Shown here piece by piece: positions 8,471 through 17,979 of a stretch of DNA of 64,000 bases (the stretch's first letter is position 1; each line of letters starts with the position of its first letter). The notes beneath the pieces were generated by a model. It was not told the origin of the DNA. It did no database searches and saw only the letters and a program-made list of their open reading frames with translations. Where the stretch lies: positions 186,001-250,000 of the forward strand of contig JACKEN010000007.1 in the NCBI GenBank assembly GCA_020632995.1, read 5' to 3'. Position numbers and translations under genes: made by a program. Origin of the DNA: Deltaproteobacteria bacterium (GTDB taxonomy: Bacteria > Myxococcota > Kuafuiibacteriia > Kuafuiibacteriales > Kuafuiibacteriaceae).

Positions 8471-9107
8471 GGCCCCCCCGCCCCCCGGGCGGCGCCGCAA
8501 CACCCCCGAGGGCAAGGACGCCCGCAAGCAGGAGCTCATCGAGGCGGCGCGGGCGCTGTTCGTGGAGCAGGGCTACGAGGGCACCAGCGTGGCCGCCATC
8601 GTGCGCCGGGCCGGGGTGGCCCAGGGCACGTTCTACCTGTACTTCGACGGCAAGGCCCGGGTCCTCACCCACCTCCAGGGCCGGGTCCTGGTGGACATGA
8701 TCCAGGCCTTCCAGCGCGCGGCCGCGCGCCCCGGCCCCGCCGACGAGCGCCTCGTGGCGGGGGTGAAGGCCATCTTGCAGGTCACTCGGCGCCACCAGAA
8801 GCTCCTGCGCGTGTTCCGCCAGGGCACCACGGGCGAGGAGACCGAGACGGTGTGGATCCAGGGCCGCGAGGCGTTCTCGGTCCCCTTCGGCCAGCTCCTC
8901 CGGGAGGGGGTGGCGGAGGGCCTGTTCACCGTCGACGACCCTGACCTGACCGCCTACTTGGGCCTCACCCTCTTCGACGACCTCCTCTACGAGGCGCTGG
9001 TGTTCAAGAAGCCGGCCGGCCCCAAGAAGACCCTGCAGGTCGCGTTGCGCTTCCTCCTTCGCGCCCTCGGCACCCCAGAGCCGCGCATCCAAGCCCTCCC
9101 CGTCTGA
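8445..9107 (+). CDS. TetR-family transcriptional regulator
   Basis: A 220-residue TetR regulator. The N-terminal helix-turn-helix spans about residues 25-72 (ELIEAARALFVEQGYEGTSV, then VAQGTFYLYFDGKARVL, the usual recognition helix and K-x-x-L after it). The C-terminal ligand domain is divergent, as usual. The start is the ATG at 8445; it is preceded by few bases free of the palindromic operator, which suggests strong autorepression. Position next to the acyl-CoA carboxylase/BKACE operon suggests the ligand is an acyl-CoA of that pathway. Confidence 0.85.
   Translation: MTDSQSVGKAPPPPGRRRNTPEGKDARKQELIEAARALFVEQGYEGTSVAAIVRRAGVAQGTFYLYFDGKARVLTHLQGRVLVDMIQAFQRAAARPGPADERLVAGVKAILQVTRRHQKLLRVFRQGTTGEETETVWIQGREAFSVPFGQLLREGVAEGLFTVDDPDLTAYLGLTLFDDLLYEALVFKKPAGPKKTLQVALRFLLRALGTPEPRIQALPV
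8446..8462. promoter_or_regulatory. Perfect palindrome, likely TetR operator
   Basis: The sequence TGACTGACAGTCAGTCA is two perfect 8-bp half sites around one central base. It lies in the divergent gap between the carboxylase operon and the TetR gene and actually overlaps codons 1-6 of the TetR gene. TetR-family repressors of fatty-acid and acyl-CoA pathways commonly bind such palindromes and repress both themselves and the neighbouring operon. Confidence 0.75.
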
Positions 9108-9108
9108 G

Positions 9109-9354
9109 GGAGACATCACCCTCCCGCCCTTCGACGCCCTCCTGCGGCTCACCCTGCTCGAGGCCGACGCCCACCCCGACAACCTCGGCTCGGTGAAGAG
9201 CCTCGAGCGCCTGGGCTTCAAGCTCGAGGGGACCCTGCGGGAGCGCTGGATCGTGGCGGGCGAGGTCTCGGACACCGCGCTGTTCGGCCTGCTCGCCGAC
9301 GAGTGGCGCGGGCGGGCTCGGGGGACTCCCGAGGGCCCTACGTCCGGCGGTTGA
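9109..9354 (+). pseudogene. GNAT acetyltransferase relic (C-terminal end only)
   Basis: The frame ending at the TGA 9352-9354 reads LLEADAHPDNLGSVKSLERL, then GFKLEGTLRERWIVAGE and ALFGLLADEWR. This is the characteristic last third of a RimJ/RimL-type N-acetyltransferase (P-x-N-x-x-S-x-x-x-L-E-x-L-G-F). No start codon or N-terminal acetyl-CoA-binding part precedes it; the frame runs straight back into the end of the TetR gene. It is therefore a truncated remnant, probably left by a deletion fused to the TetR 3' end. Confidence 0.6.
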
Positions 9355-9388
9355 CAGGCCCGAACGGGCCGGGCTCGATGGCCCGACC

Positions 9389-9925
9389 GTGGTCTACCGG
9401 ATCCACCGGAGCATCGACATCAGCTTCGCGCACCACGTGCGCGGGCACCGGGGGGCGTGCGTCAACATCCACGGCCACACCTGGAAGTTCGAGGTCGGCC
9501 TCGAGGCCGACACCCTCGACGCCGAGGGCTTCGTGGTGGACTTCGCGGTGCTGAAGCAGCGCGTCCTCGAGCCCTGCCACCGCCTCCTCGATCACAGCCT
9601 CGCGGTGGGCGCCGACACCTTCCGCGACATCGCGGAGCCCCTGGCTCCGGTGGGCGAGCGCCTCATCGCAAGCCGACTTGCCGTCCACGACGAGCCCATC
9701 CCCCACGAGACCCCCGCCATCCGGGTGGGGGCGGCCGAGGTCCACTACCCCGGCGGGATGAAGGTGGCGGTCTTCCCGTTCTCGCCCACGAGCGAGCGCC
9801 TGGCGGAGTGGCTGTTCCACTTCGCGGAGCGGGAGCTGGCCGACGATCGGGTGCGGGTGGCCTTCGCGCGGGTCTACGAGACCCTGCACCCGGTGGAGTC
9901 GGTGGCGGAGTTCACCCGCACCTAA
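9389..9925 (+). CDS. 6-pyruvoyltetrahydropterin synthase / QueD family protein
   Basis: A 178-residue member of the PTPS/6-carboxy-tetrahydropterin synthase family, longer than typical QueD (about 120-130). Zinc ligands are visible: H15/H16 (FAHHVRGH) and H28-x-H30 (NIHGHTW), with the active-site Cys24 just before. The later LLDHSL and the PFSPTSE segment supply the conserved Asp-His and Glu. QueD converts dihydroneopterin triphosphate to 6-carboxytetrahydropterin in queuosine synthesis, but no other que gene is nearby, so the pterin product is open. The start is the GTG at 9389. It converges on and overlaps the cupin gene by 4 bp. Confidence 0.8.
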   Translation: MVYRIHRSIDISFAHHVRGHRGACVNIHGHTWKFEVGLEADTLDAEGFVVDFAVLKQRVLEPCHRLLDHSLAVGADTFRDIAEPLAPVGERLIASRLAVHDEPIPHETPAIRVGAAEVHYPGGMKVAVFPFSPTSERLAEWLFHFAERELADDRVRVAFARVYETLHPVESVAEFTRT

Positions 9926-10311
9926 CCGTCGCTGGCCAGGCGCGGATCCGGGCCGTACGCCTTGCCGGGGGTCCCGCCCAGGGCCAGGATCCTCGCCCCC
10001 TCCCCGCGCGTGACGAACTTGCGCGTGACCTCGGGCGGCACCCGCACCATGTCCCCCACCTTCAGCACCCGCTCGGTGCCCTCGCACTGGAGCACCAGGC
10101 TCCCGGACAGCACGACGTAGAGCTCCTCCTGCTGATCGCGGGCGTGATCGTGCTCCGGGTAGCCCTCGCAGCCCGGGTCCAGCTCCAGCACGTTCATGCC
10201 CCACGCCGAGACCCCCATCGCCTCCCGCGCGGCGCGAAAGCGGATGCCGGGGATGGCGTGCTCGCCCGCGTAGGGCGCGATGTCCTCGATGTTCTTGATG
10301 GTGGTGCTCAT
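9922..10311 (-). CDS. Small cupin-domain protein
   Basis: A 129-residue single-domain cupin. The first cupin motif is visible as YPEHDHARDQQEELYVVLSG (His-x-His followed by Glu) and the second as the later VRVPPEVTRKF stretch. Such proteins bind a metal and often act as isomerases, dioxygenases or ligand sensors; nothing here fixes the reaction. The start is the ATG at 10311. The gene is divergent from an AraC-type regulator only 24 bp away, which probably controls it. Confidence 0.75.
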   Translation of the reverse strand: MSTTIKNIEDIAPYAGEHAIPGIRFRAAREAMGVSAWGMNVLELDPGCEGYPEHDHARDQQEELYVVLSGSLVLQCEGTERVLKVGDMVRVPPEVTRKFVTRGEGARILALGGTPGKAYGPDPRLASDG

Positions 10312-10335
10312 GGCTTCCTCGTAGCATGGGGCCCT

Positions 10336-11160
10336 GTGGCGGGGCTTGAAGGAACGCGACCGACCGGGCACGGCCGGGCACGGGGCCTCGTCTCCAGCCG
10401 CGTCAGCGGCGAGCGGGTAGATGTCGCCACCTTCGCGCCGAGCCCCGACCTCGCCCCCTACGTCGCGGACTACTGGGCGTCGCGCTGGGACCTGCCGCCC
10501 GAGGCGCCGCATCGGGTGGAGCTGTTGGCCGACCCCTCGGTCCACATCGTGTTCGAGACCGAGCAGAGCCGGGTGGTAGGGCTGAGCACCCAGCTGTGGC
10601 GGCGGGAGCTTCGGGGCAGGAGCTTCGTCCGCGCGGTGAAGCTCCGACCGGGCGCGGCGCAAGCCTTCTTGCCGTGTGCGGCCAGCCACCTCACCGACCG
10701 CATCACGCCCTTCCTCGAGCTGTTCCCCGACGCCACCGCGCTCGAGCCCCAGGTCCTGGCCCCGGTCGAGGACGAGGCCGGCCTGCTGCACATCGAGGCG
10801 TGGCTGCGGGCCCGGGTGCGGACCCCCGAGGACCCGAAGGTCGCGCTCGCCACCCGCGTGGTGGCCCACATCGCGGCGCACCCCGAGGTCACCAGCGCGG
10901 CGGTGCTCGCGGACGCCTTCGAGCTCCACCCCCGCGTCCTGCAACGCCTCTTCCGCGACCACGTGGGGGCCTCGCCGAAGTGGGCCATCCGCCGGGCCCG
11001 GCTCCAGGAGGCCGCCTTGCGCCTGGAGGCGGGCTGGGAAGGCTCCCTCGCCGATCTCGCGGCGGAGCTGGGCTACGCAGACCACGCCCACCTCACGCGG
11101 GACTTCCAGAGCGCGACCGGCCGGGCCCCGGCCAGCTTTCGCCGCGACGTCTGGACGTAA
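10336..11160 (+). CDS. AraC-family transcriptional regulator
   Basis: A 274-residue regulator. The C-terminal AraC/XylS DNA-binding domain is about residues 185-270: a first helix-turn-helix (VLADAFELHPRVLQRLFRDH), then GASPKWAIRRARLQEA, and the second (LADLAAELGYADHAHLTRDF) followed by A-x-G-R-A-P-A-S-F-R. The N-terminal region (YVADYWASRWDLP) resembles the ligand domain of DUF6597-type AraC proteins. No in-frame ATG exists near the beginning, so the GTG at 10336 is taken as start. It is divergent from the cupin gene. Confidence 0.8.
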   Translation: MAGLEGTRPTGHGRARGLVSSRVSGERVDVATFAPSPDLAPYVADYWASRWDLPPEAPHRVELLADPSVHIVFETEQSRVVGLSTQLWRRELRGRSFVRAVKLRPGAAQAFLPCAASHLTDRITPFLELFPDATALEPQVLAPVEDEAGLLHIEAWLRARVRTPEDPKVALATRVVAHIAAHPEVTSAAVLADAFELHPRVLQRLFRDHVGASPKWAIRRARLQEAALRLEAGWEGSLADLAAELGYADHAHLTRDFQSATGRAPASFRRDVWT

Positions 11161-11198
11161 GGTGACAAAAGTCCGCACCTGGGGGAACACTGCAGCGT

Positions 11199-13487
11199 AT
11201 GGCCCGCGCCCCCTTGCCTCGCAGCGTCCTGGCCGCCTTCGGGCTGGCTCTCCTCGTGAGCCCCGCCGCCGCCCAGGGGCAGGAGGACCTGAGGCTGCTC
11301 GGCGTGTTCCTGAGCCCCAACAGCGCCGCCCCCGGCGGGACCTTCGGGATCACCGGCAACATCATAAGCCAGGGGATCTATGTCGGGCCGGTGACCTTCA
11401 GGGTCGACCTCAGCGGCCTCGGCACCATACACACCTTCGCCCGGTCCCTCACCGGCGTCGGGACTGTCGATACCTTCTCGACGAGTGTCACCCTCCCCGC
11501 CAACGCCACCGCCACCAGCTACAACGTGTCGGTCACCGTGGACTCCGACCAGCTGATCCCGGAGAGCAACGAGAACAACAACGTCTTCGCGATCGCCCAG
11601 CCCCTCCTGGTGCTGGAGCCCGACCTGACCATCAGCGTCAACGGCGCCCCCACGACGCTGGCCGGTCAGCCCTACCGCGTGGACCTGACCGTCAGCAACG
11701 TGGGCCAGGCGCCGGCCAGCGGCTTCAGCTACCGGGTCTACCTGGGGAGCGGCACCGGCGGGACCCGGCTCGTGCAGTCGGTGCCCCTGAGCCTCGGGCC
11801 CGGCCAGAGCCTGACCTCGCAGGAGCTGTTGACCCTCTCCGGCACCGGGCCGACCACCCTGACCTTCACCGTCAACGACGATCTCGTGGTGTTCGAGACC
11901 CGCCTCACCAACAACATCCGGACCATCACCACGGTGGTGGTGAACCCGCAACCCGACCTGCAAGCCTCCCTCGCCCCCACCAACGGCTTCGCCGAGGTGG
12001 GCGAGGTCCTCCACCTCAGCGCCAACCTCCAGAACACCGGCGAGGTTGGCATCGGCCCCGTGACCTACGGCTACTACCTCTCGTTCGATCCGCTGATCAC
12101 CACCCAGGATCGCCTGCTCGCGACCGTCGTCGACCAGCGCACGATCGCCCCCGGCAGCTTCATACCGGTGCAGGACGACGTGCAGATCGCGCTCGACGTC
12201 ACCCCGGGCAACTACTGGCTGGGTGTCATCGCCGATCCCCAGGACCAGATCCCGGAGCTGGACGAGACCAACAACGCGTCGGAGGGCGCCCTGCTGCAGG
12301 TGGTGGCGCCCGAGCTCATCATCCTGAACGACAGCGTCCCCGACGGCACGGTGGGGGTGCCGTACCAGCACCAGCTCTTCGCCCAGGGCGGCGCCTTCCC
12401 CGCGACCTTCAGCGTCGTGCAAGGCCAGTTGCCGCCGGGCATCACCCTGAGCGCCGAGGGCGCCCTCTCGGGGGTGCCCACCACCGAGGGGGCGAGCACG
12501 TTCACCGTGCGCGCCACCAGCGGCAGCGCCACCGCGGAGCGCACCTTCACCCTGACCGTCCAGGACCCGATGGGAGACCTCCAGCTCCTGGTCGACCTGC
12601 CCCTCGGCTTCGTGGGCCTGCCGTACGAGGGCTCGCTCGGGGCCACCGGCGGCACGCCGCCGTACATGTTCGCCATCGTGCGCGGCCCGACCTGGCTGGT
12701 GCTCGACGCCAGCGGCGCCCTGTCCGGCGTGCCCACCGAGGCCGGCGTCTTCGAGCTCCTGGTCGAGGCGACCGACGCCGCCAACCACGTTGCGCGGGCC
12801 GGCCTGGTGATCGAGGTGCGCGACGCGGCCGCCGACCTCCGCATCGTGCAAGCTGACCTGCCCTCCGCGATCCAGGGCCAGGAGTACTGCGCGGCCGGGA
12901 TCGTCCGCTTCGCCGCCCAGGGCGGGCAGCCGCCCCTGCGCTGGAGCGCCGCCAGCCCGCCGCCGCCCGGCCTGAGCCTGGCGCTGGATGGCGCGCTCTG
13001 TGGCACCCCGACCCAGGTGGGCGAGTTCTCCTTCGTGGTCGAGGTACGGGACAGCAGCGGCGCGCTCGACAGCGCCCTCGTCCCGCTCACCGTCGCCGCC
13101 CCCGGGACCCTCACGGTGAGCCCCGCATCCCTGCCCGCCGCCACCCTCGGCCAGGCGTACGAGGCCACCCTCACCGCGAGCGGCGGCCAGGCCCCCTACG
13201 CGTGGATGGTGGGCAGCGGCGAGCTCCCGCCCGGCATCGGGATCGAGTCGACCGGAGTGCTCCGCGGCGCGCCCACCGCCCAGGGGACCTTCGCCTTCGC
13301 GCTCACGGTGGCCGACGCCACCGGCGCCAGCCGGACCCTGCCCTACTCGATCCGGGTGGTGGCGGCGGGGGCCGGCCTGAGCGACGTCGCCGACGCAGGG
13401 TGTGGGTGCCGACACAGCGCCCCCGGGCCGGGCGCGGCCATGTGGGCGCTGCTCCCCCTGGCGCTCTGGGCCCGGCGGCGGCGCTGA
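11199..13487 (+). CDS. Secreted CARDB/putative-Ig repeat protein with MYXO-CTERM tail
   Basis: A 762-residue surface protein. It has a signal peptide (about 1-25); about three CARDB-like repeats in residues 25-370 (recurrent ...VTVDSDQLIPESNENNNVF and similar Asn-Glu-x-Asn-Asn endings); four He_PIG-like Ig repeats in about 370-720 (GVPYQHQLFAQGG, LPPGITLS, GALSGVPT); and a C-terminal sorting tail with Gly-Cys-Gly-Cys, a hydrophobic helix and a final RRRR cluster. That tail is the MYXO-CTERM signal, found in Myxococcota, which is cleaved and leads to surface attachment. The role is probably adhesive or structural. It is the first gene of a plus-strand run with three large lipoproteins. Confidence 0.88.
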   Translation: MARAPLPRSVLAAFGLALLVSPAAAQGQEDLRLLGVFLSPNSAAPGGTFGITGNIISQGIYVGPVTFRVDLSGLGTIHTFARSLTGVGTVDTFSTSVTLPANATATSYNVSVTVDSDQLIPESNENNNVFAIAQPLLVLEPDLTISVNGAPTTLAGQPYRVDLTVSNVGQAPASGFSYRVYLGSGTGGTRLVQSVPLSLGPGQSLTSQELLTLSGTGPTTLTFTVNDDLVVFETRLTNNIRTITTVVVNPQPDLQASLAPTNGFAEVGEVLHLSANLQNTGEVGIGPVTYGYYLSFDPLITTQDRLLATVVDQRTIAPGSFIPVQDDVQIALDVTPGNYWLGVIADPQDQIPELDETNNASEGALLQVVAPELIILNDSVPDGTVGVPYQHQLFAQGGAFPATFSVVQGQLPPGITLSAEGALSGVPTTEGASTFTVRATSGSATAERTFTLTVQDPMGDLQLLVDLPLGFVGLPYEGSLGATGGTPPYMFAIVRGPTWLVLDASGALSGVPTEAGVFELLVEATDAANHVARAGLVIEVRDAAADLRIVQADLPSAIQGQEYCAAGIVRFAAQGGQPPLRWSAASPPPPGLSLALDGALCGTPTQVGEFSFVVEVRDSSGALDSALVPLTVAAPGTLTVSPASLPAATLGQAYEATLTASGGQAPYAWMVGSGELPPGIGIESTGVLRGAPTAQGTFAFALTVADATGASRTLPYSIRVVAAGAGLSDVADAGCGCRHSAPGPGAAMWALLPLALWARRRR

Positions 13488-13528
13488 GCTCTAGCAGCGG
13501 GCCGTCCCACTCTGGTATTCCACCCGGG

Positions 13529-15745
13529 TTGACCCCAAACCGCCTCACCGCCGGGGCCCTCCTGGGCCTGCTGGCCGGCTGCGTCCCCGGGATCGCGGTG
13601 CCCCTGCCAGAGGTCCCCGAGGGCAGCAGCCTCCTGTTCGCCCAGCGGAGCGGGAGCACCGTCCACGCCACGTTCCTGGACGAGGGGCTGACCTCCAGGG
13701 CCGTCCTGCCGGACGAGGCGTGGCTCGGCGTCTACCCGTTCCCGCCCCGCGCGCTGGACCTGGAGGCCGGCTTCGACCTCGCGGACCTCCCCCAGGCCGG
13801 CTCCCAGCCCCTCCCCGAGCCCACCACCACATGGGCGGTGGCGAACCTCGGCGCGGAGTGGGCCGAGGTCCCGGCGACCGACGCGCCCTGGGGCGACCTC
13901 CACGTCCCCCAGATCACGGCGGAGCACTGCGCCGAGCGCGGCGGCTGCATCTCGGAGGACGATCCCTGGCGTTGCAACCTGGATTGCGAGGTCGACGACC
14001 CCGCGCCGGCCGCGCTGCCCATCTTCGCGTGCCCCGCCGGCTGGGCGCCGGTCGAGGGCCCGCCCAACAGCGGGGTCACGCCCTGCCTCCCCGAGCACCG
14101 CCCGTCGGCGATCGAGTGCCCGGACGGCGCCATGCTCGGCCCGGCCGAGGCCACGTGCCGCCCCATCGTGCCCTGCCCGACCGAGCCCGGGTGGCCGCCC
14201 GCGCCGCCCGGCGTGGTGCGCTACGTGAGCCCCGAGGCCGCGGCGGGCGGGGACGGGAGCCTCGCCAACCCCTGGCGTGATCTGGCCACCGCGACCGGCC
14301 AGGCCCCCGACGGCGCGGCGATCCTGCTCGCGGACGGGGTCTACACCGTGGCGGGGCTCGTGCGCGGTCGAGCGCTGCGCCTGATCGGACGCTGCCCGCA
14401 GCTGGCCCGGGTCGAGACCACCGAGGTCGCGCTCCGCTGCGAGGATGCGCAAGTCACGTTGACGGGCATCCGGCTCGCGACCAGCAGCGCAGACGCCCCC
14501 GCTGCTCAGCTGAGCCGATGCACCAGCGCGCTGGAGGGGGTGGAGCTCGCCGCCGCCGCCACCGCGGTGCAGGTCACCGGCGGGCGCCTCGACATGAGCA
14601 CGGTCCGCTCCCGGGCCGCGGTCGGGGTGAACAGCGAGGGCGCGGCGATCACGGTGTCCGACTGGGACCACCGCGGCGGCGGGCTCTTGGCGACCGGCGG
14701 GACGGTGGAGCTCACCGGCGCGCGCCTGAGCGGGCCCGTCGATCAGGATGGCGTAGCCCTCGTCGAGGTGCCCACCGCCACCGTCAGCGGCCTCGACGTG
14801 GACGGCCTCGGCGGCACCATCGTGCGCACCACCGGGATCTTCCGCCACGTCGTGGTCCGCGACGTCGTGGTGCGCGCGCCCACCGCATCGGGCCTGCGCG
14901 GGGAGCTCGCCGCCGCGTCCGAGACCGCCCCGCGGCCGCGGCTCGACATCGCCCGCTTCGCCCTCCTCGAGGTCCAGGCCGGGCTGTCGGTGCGAGGCAT
15001 GCAGGTGCGCGGTGAAGATGTCGTGCTCCTCAGCCGAGGTGGCGCCATCAACGCGGAGCCGCTCGAGCCGTGGCCCGTCGACCTCGAGCTCCGGCGCCTG
15101 TGGGTGACGAGCGATGGCAGCACCACCATCAACCTCGAGAACGGCGAGCAGACCGGCATCACCTCCACCATCGAGGGGGAGGACTGGCTCGTGGTGCCCC
15201 GCGTGGGCACGGGCCCCACGCACGCGATCCACGCACGCGCCGACACGGTGCTCCGCCTCCACCGCGCCTACCTGGTGAGCGGCACGACCTCCGCGTACTA
15301 CTCCCGCTGCGCCGAGAGCCACCTGGAGGACATCACGGTGGTGGCAGAGGGTGGCACGGGGATGGTCATCCACGCGGCGAACCCGAGCGAGTTCGAGCGG
15401 ATCCGCTTCGAAGGTGGCTTCACCGCGGGGCTGACGGTGGCGGTGGCGGACGTGGACTGCCTGCGGGCCGGCTCCACCTTCAAGGACGTGCTGTTCCCGG
15501 CCTGCAGCAACTGCCAGACCGCGGTCCGGGTGCTCACCGGGGTCGAGATGGTGGGTGAGCGCTTCAAGATCCTGGACCACCAGGTGGGCCTCGAGGTGGA
15601 GGGCGAAGGGGATGCGCACCTCACGCGCAGCACCGTGATGGGCAACACAGTGGGCCTCCAGCTGCCCTCCCAGCGGTTGGTGGAGCACGTGGTGCGGGGG
15701 GTCCGCCTCGACAACCAGCGCAACATCGCGTTCTCGTCCCCGTGA
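13529..15745 (+). CDS. Beta-helix lipoprotein, tandem paralogue 1
   Basis: A 738-residue lipoprotein if translation starts at the TTG at 13529, which gives a good lipobox (LLAGC, Cys18); no ATG or GTG does. Features: an N-terminal domain with PLPEVPEGSSLL and AWLGVYPF; a Cys-rich block GGCISEDDPWRCNLDC (about 136-151); VVRYVSPEAAAGGDGSLANP opening a right-handed beta-helix of the DUF1565/pectate-lyase-like type (about 230-700); further paired cysteines; and a terminal VRGVRLDNQRN. It closely resembles the next two genes. Surface polysaccharide binding or adhesion is plausible but unproven. Its stop shares one base with the next start. Confidence 0.8.
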   Translation: MTPNRLTAGALLGLLAGCVPGIAVPLPEVPEGSSLLFAQRSGSTVHATFLDEGLTSRAVLPDEAWLGVYPFPPRALDLEAGFDLADLPQAGSQPLPEPTTTWAVANLGAEWAEVPATDAPWGDLHVPQITAEHCAERGGCISEDDPWRCNLDCEVDDPAPAALPIFACPAGWAPVEGPPNSGVTPCLPEHRPSAIECPDGAMLGPAEATCRPIVPCPTEPGWPPAPPGVVRYVSPEAAAGGDGSLANPWRDLATATGQAPDGAAILLADGVYTVAGLVRGRALRLIGRCPQLARVETTEVALRCEDAQVTLTGIRLATSSADAPAAQLSRCTSALEGVELAAAATAVQVTGGRLDMSTVRSRAAVGVNSEGAAITVSDWDHRGGGLLATGGTVELTGARLSGPVDQDGVALVEVPTATVSGLDVDGLGGTIVRTTGIFRHVVVRDVVVRAPTASGLRGELAAASETAPRPRLDIARFALLEVQAGLSVRGMQVRGEDVVLLSRGGAINAEPLEPWPVDLELRRLWVTSDGSTTINLENGEQTGITSTIEGEDWLVVPRVGTGPTHAIHARADTVLRLHRAYLVSGTTSAYYSRCAESHLEDITVVAEGGTGMVIHAANPSEFERIRFEGGFTAGLTVAVADVDCLRAGSTFKDVLFPACSNCQTAVRVLTGVEMVGERFKILDHQVGLEVEGEGDAHLTRSTVMGNTVGLQLPSQRLVEHVVRGVRLDNQRNIAFSSP

Positions 15746-17976
15746 TGCGCGCGAGCACCAGGGGTGTGCTGCTCGGTGTCGGGCTGCTGAGCGGCTGCCT
15801 CGGCGGGACGCCGATCTCGCTCCCCGAGGTGCCCGAACAGAGCAGCCTCCTCCTGGTCCAGCGGCACGAGGAGACGAGCCACGCGGTCTTCCTGGGGGGC
15901 GAGGTCGAGAGCCTGGCGGTGCACGAGGACCCGCTGTGGCTCGGCCTCTATCCCTTCACCCCGTCCTCCCTTGGGATCGAGCCGGGCGATGACCTGACCA
16001 CGCTGGCCCCGGAAGAGACGCAAGCCCTCCTGCCGCCTGACGCGGCGTGGGACGCGGAGACCCCCGGCGCGCCCTGGCGCTCACTGATGACGGACGAGGG
16101 GCCATGGATGGCGCTCTCCATCCCGAAGATGTCGGTGGACGCGTGCGCCGACCTGGGCGGCTGCATCACCGAGGACGACCCCTGGCGATGCAATCTGAAT
16201 TGCGATGTCCCATCCCCTGTCGCCCCCGCGCTCCCCACCTTCGCGTGCCCGCCCACCTGGCGCGAGGCCGACGGCCCGCCAGGCAGCGGCGTGGTCGCCT
16301 GCATGCCCCCCACGCCGTCGGGCGCGGACTGCCCGCAAGGCGCCCTGCGCCTGAACACCGAGGCGGCGTGCGGCGCGCTGAGCGCGTGCCCGGCCGAGCC
16401 CGGGTGGCCCGCCGCGCCGGTCGGCGCGGTGGTGCGCTACCTGGATCCGGAGGCGGCGAGCGAGGGCGACGGGAGCATCGAGCGCCCCTGGCGCACCCTC
16501 GCCGCCGCCCTCACCGATGCGCCGGACGGCGCCACCGTCCTCATCGCCGAGGGCACCCTCACCGCGGGCGGAGTGCTGCGCGACAAGAGCGTGCGCCTGA
16601 TCGGCCGCTGCCCGACCGAGACCCACGTCGAGGCGCCCGAGACCGCGCTGACCTGCGAGGACTCGCAGGTGGAGTTGACAGGCCTCCACCTCACCTCCGC
16701 CCGCTCCGAGGCCGCGCTCCTGCGCCTCACCCGCTGCCAGGCCACCTTGAGCGCGGTCGACCTCGAGGGGCCGGGGACCGCCATCACCGCCACCGGCGGC
16801 GTCCTGCGGGCGAGCCGGCTCCGCACCCGTGCCGACGTGGGGATCCGGAGCGAGGGGACCGACGTCGAGCTCGACACATGGGATCACGGCGGGCGCGTGG
16901 GCCTCGACGCCACCCGGGGCAGCGCCCGCCTCGCCCACGCGCGGCTGGACGGCAGGTCGCGCGCCTCGGGGGCCGGGGTGACGCTGACCGCGGTGCCCAC
17001 CGCCACCGTGAGTGACCTGAGCGCGGTGAGCTTCGACGGGGTCGGTATCCAGCTGCTCGGGCAGTCCAGGTCGACCCGGCTCGAGGACATCACCATGACA
17101 GGCGAAGCGCAGGAGGCGATCGTGGCCTGGCTCGTCGATCTGTCGCCCGAGCTTCCGCAACCCACCCTGCATCTTGCCCGGGTAGGGCTCCTGGACGTCC
17201 GCCGCGGGGTGCAAGCGAAGGGAATCGTGCTCGCGGGAGAAGACGTCGTGGCCCACGCCGTCGGTGGCGTCGCCTTGAGCGTCGCCCCGTCCCCGGTCTG
17301 GCCCGCCCCGACAGTGATCAACCGGATGTGGGCCACCGGCGCGACCTCTCCAGTCATCGATCTCGACGACGGCGCGGCGACCGGCATGGTGACCGACGTC
17401 CAGGGCAGCGATTGGTTGGTCGGGCCCCGCGAGGGAGACGTGGACGTGCGGTACGTGGTCCGCACGCGGCCGGACGGCCGACTGACCCTTCGCCGGGCAT
17501 ACCTGGTCCCCGGCCACCACTCGGCCTACTTCGCCCGCTGCGGAGAGACCTGGTTCGAGGACGTCACGGTGGCCCGCGGGTCGCTCACCGGACTCTGGAT
17601 CCACGCCGAGCAGCCCAGCCACCTCACCCGGGTCCGCCTCCTCGGGGGGACCGAGGCGGCCCTCGAGGTGGGGGTCGCCGACGCCGACTGCACGGTGGGC
17701 GACGTGCTCCTCGAGGAGGTGGAGTTCATGCCCTGCGACACCTGCCAGGCCGGGATCCAGGTCTTGCAGGGGGGGCGCCTGAGCGGCCGGCGCGTGTCGA
17801 TCCGCGGCCACAAGCGCGGGCTGAGCACTGAGGGCGACGCCGAGGTGGACCTGACCGAGAGCGCGCTCCTCGACAACAACGTCGGCTTCCACCTGAGCTC
17901 CATCGCGCTGATGGAGCGGCTGGCTCGGGGGGTGCGCCTGAGGAACGCGCGCAACTTCGAGTTCTCCTCCCCCTGA
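15745..17976 (+). CDS. Beta-helix lipoprotein, tandem paralogue 2
   Basis: A 743-residue lipoprotein, lipobox LLSGC (Cys18), paralogous along its whole length to the genes on either side. Shared landmarks are SLPEVPEQSSLLLVQR, LWLGLYPF, GGCITEDDPWRCNLNC, the VVRYLDPEAASEGDGSIERP entry into the beta-helix, LIGRCPTE, an RCGE Cys and a C-terminal ARGVRLRNARNFEFSSP. The ATG at 15745 overlaps the previous stop (TGATG); the GTG at 15742 is an alternative. Divergence from the neighbours is spread along the gene, so the duplication is old rather than an assembly artefact. Confidence 0.8.
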   Translation: MRASTRGVLLGVGLLSGCLGGTPISLPEVPEQSSLLLVQRHEETSHAVFLGGEVESLAVHEDPLWLGLYPFTPSSLGIEPGDDLTTLAPEETQALLPPDAAWDAETPGAPWRSLMTDEGPWMALSIPKMSVDACADLGGCITEDDPWRCNLNCDVPSPVAPALPTFACPPTWREADGPPGSGVVACMPPTPSGADCPQGALRLNTEAACGALSACPAEPGWPAAPVGAVVRYLDPEAASEGDGSIERPWRTLAAALTDAPDGATVLIAEGTLTAGGVLRDKSVRLIGRCPTETHVEAPETALTCEDSQVELTGLHLTSARSEAALLRLTRCQATLSAVDLEGPGTAITATGGVLRASRLRTRADVGIRSEGTDVELDTWDHGGRVGLDATRGSARLAHARLDGRSRASGAGVTLTAVPTATVSDLSAVSFDGVGIQLLGQSRSTRLEDITMTGEAQEAIVAWLVDLSPELPQPTLHLARVGLLDVRRGVQAKGIVLAGEDVVAHAVGGVALSVAPSPVWPAPTVINRMWATGATSPVIDLDDGAATGMVTDVQGSDWLVGPREGDVDVRYVVRTRPDGRLTLRRAYLVPGHHSAYFARCGETWFEDVTVARGSLTGLWIHAEQPSHLTRVRLLGGTEAALEVGVADADCTVGDVLLEEVEFMPCDTCQAGIQVLQGGRLSGRRVSIRGHKRGLSTEGDAEVDLTESALLDNNVGFHLSSIALMERLARGVRLRNARNFEFSSP

Positions 17977-17979
17977 GGT

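Noticed and set aside
13343..17892. Antisense open frames of 781 and 603 codons across the beta-helix lipoproteins
   Set aside because: Shadows of GC-rich codons; no motif or signal, and the sense frames carry lipoboxes and shared motifs.
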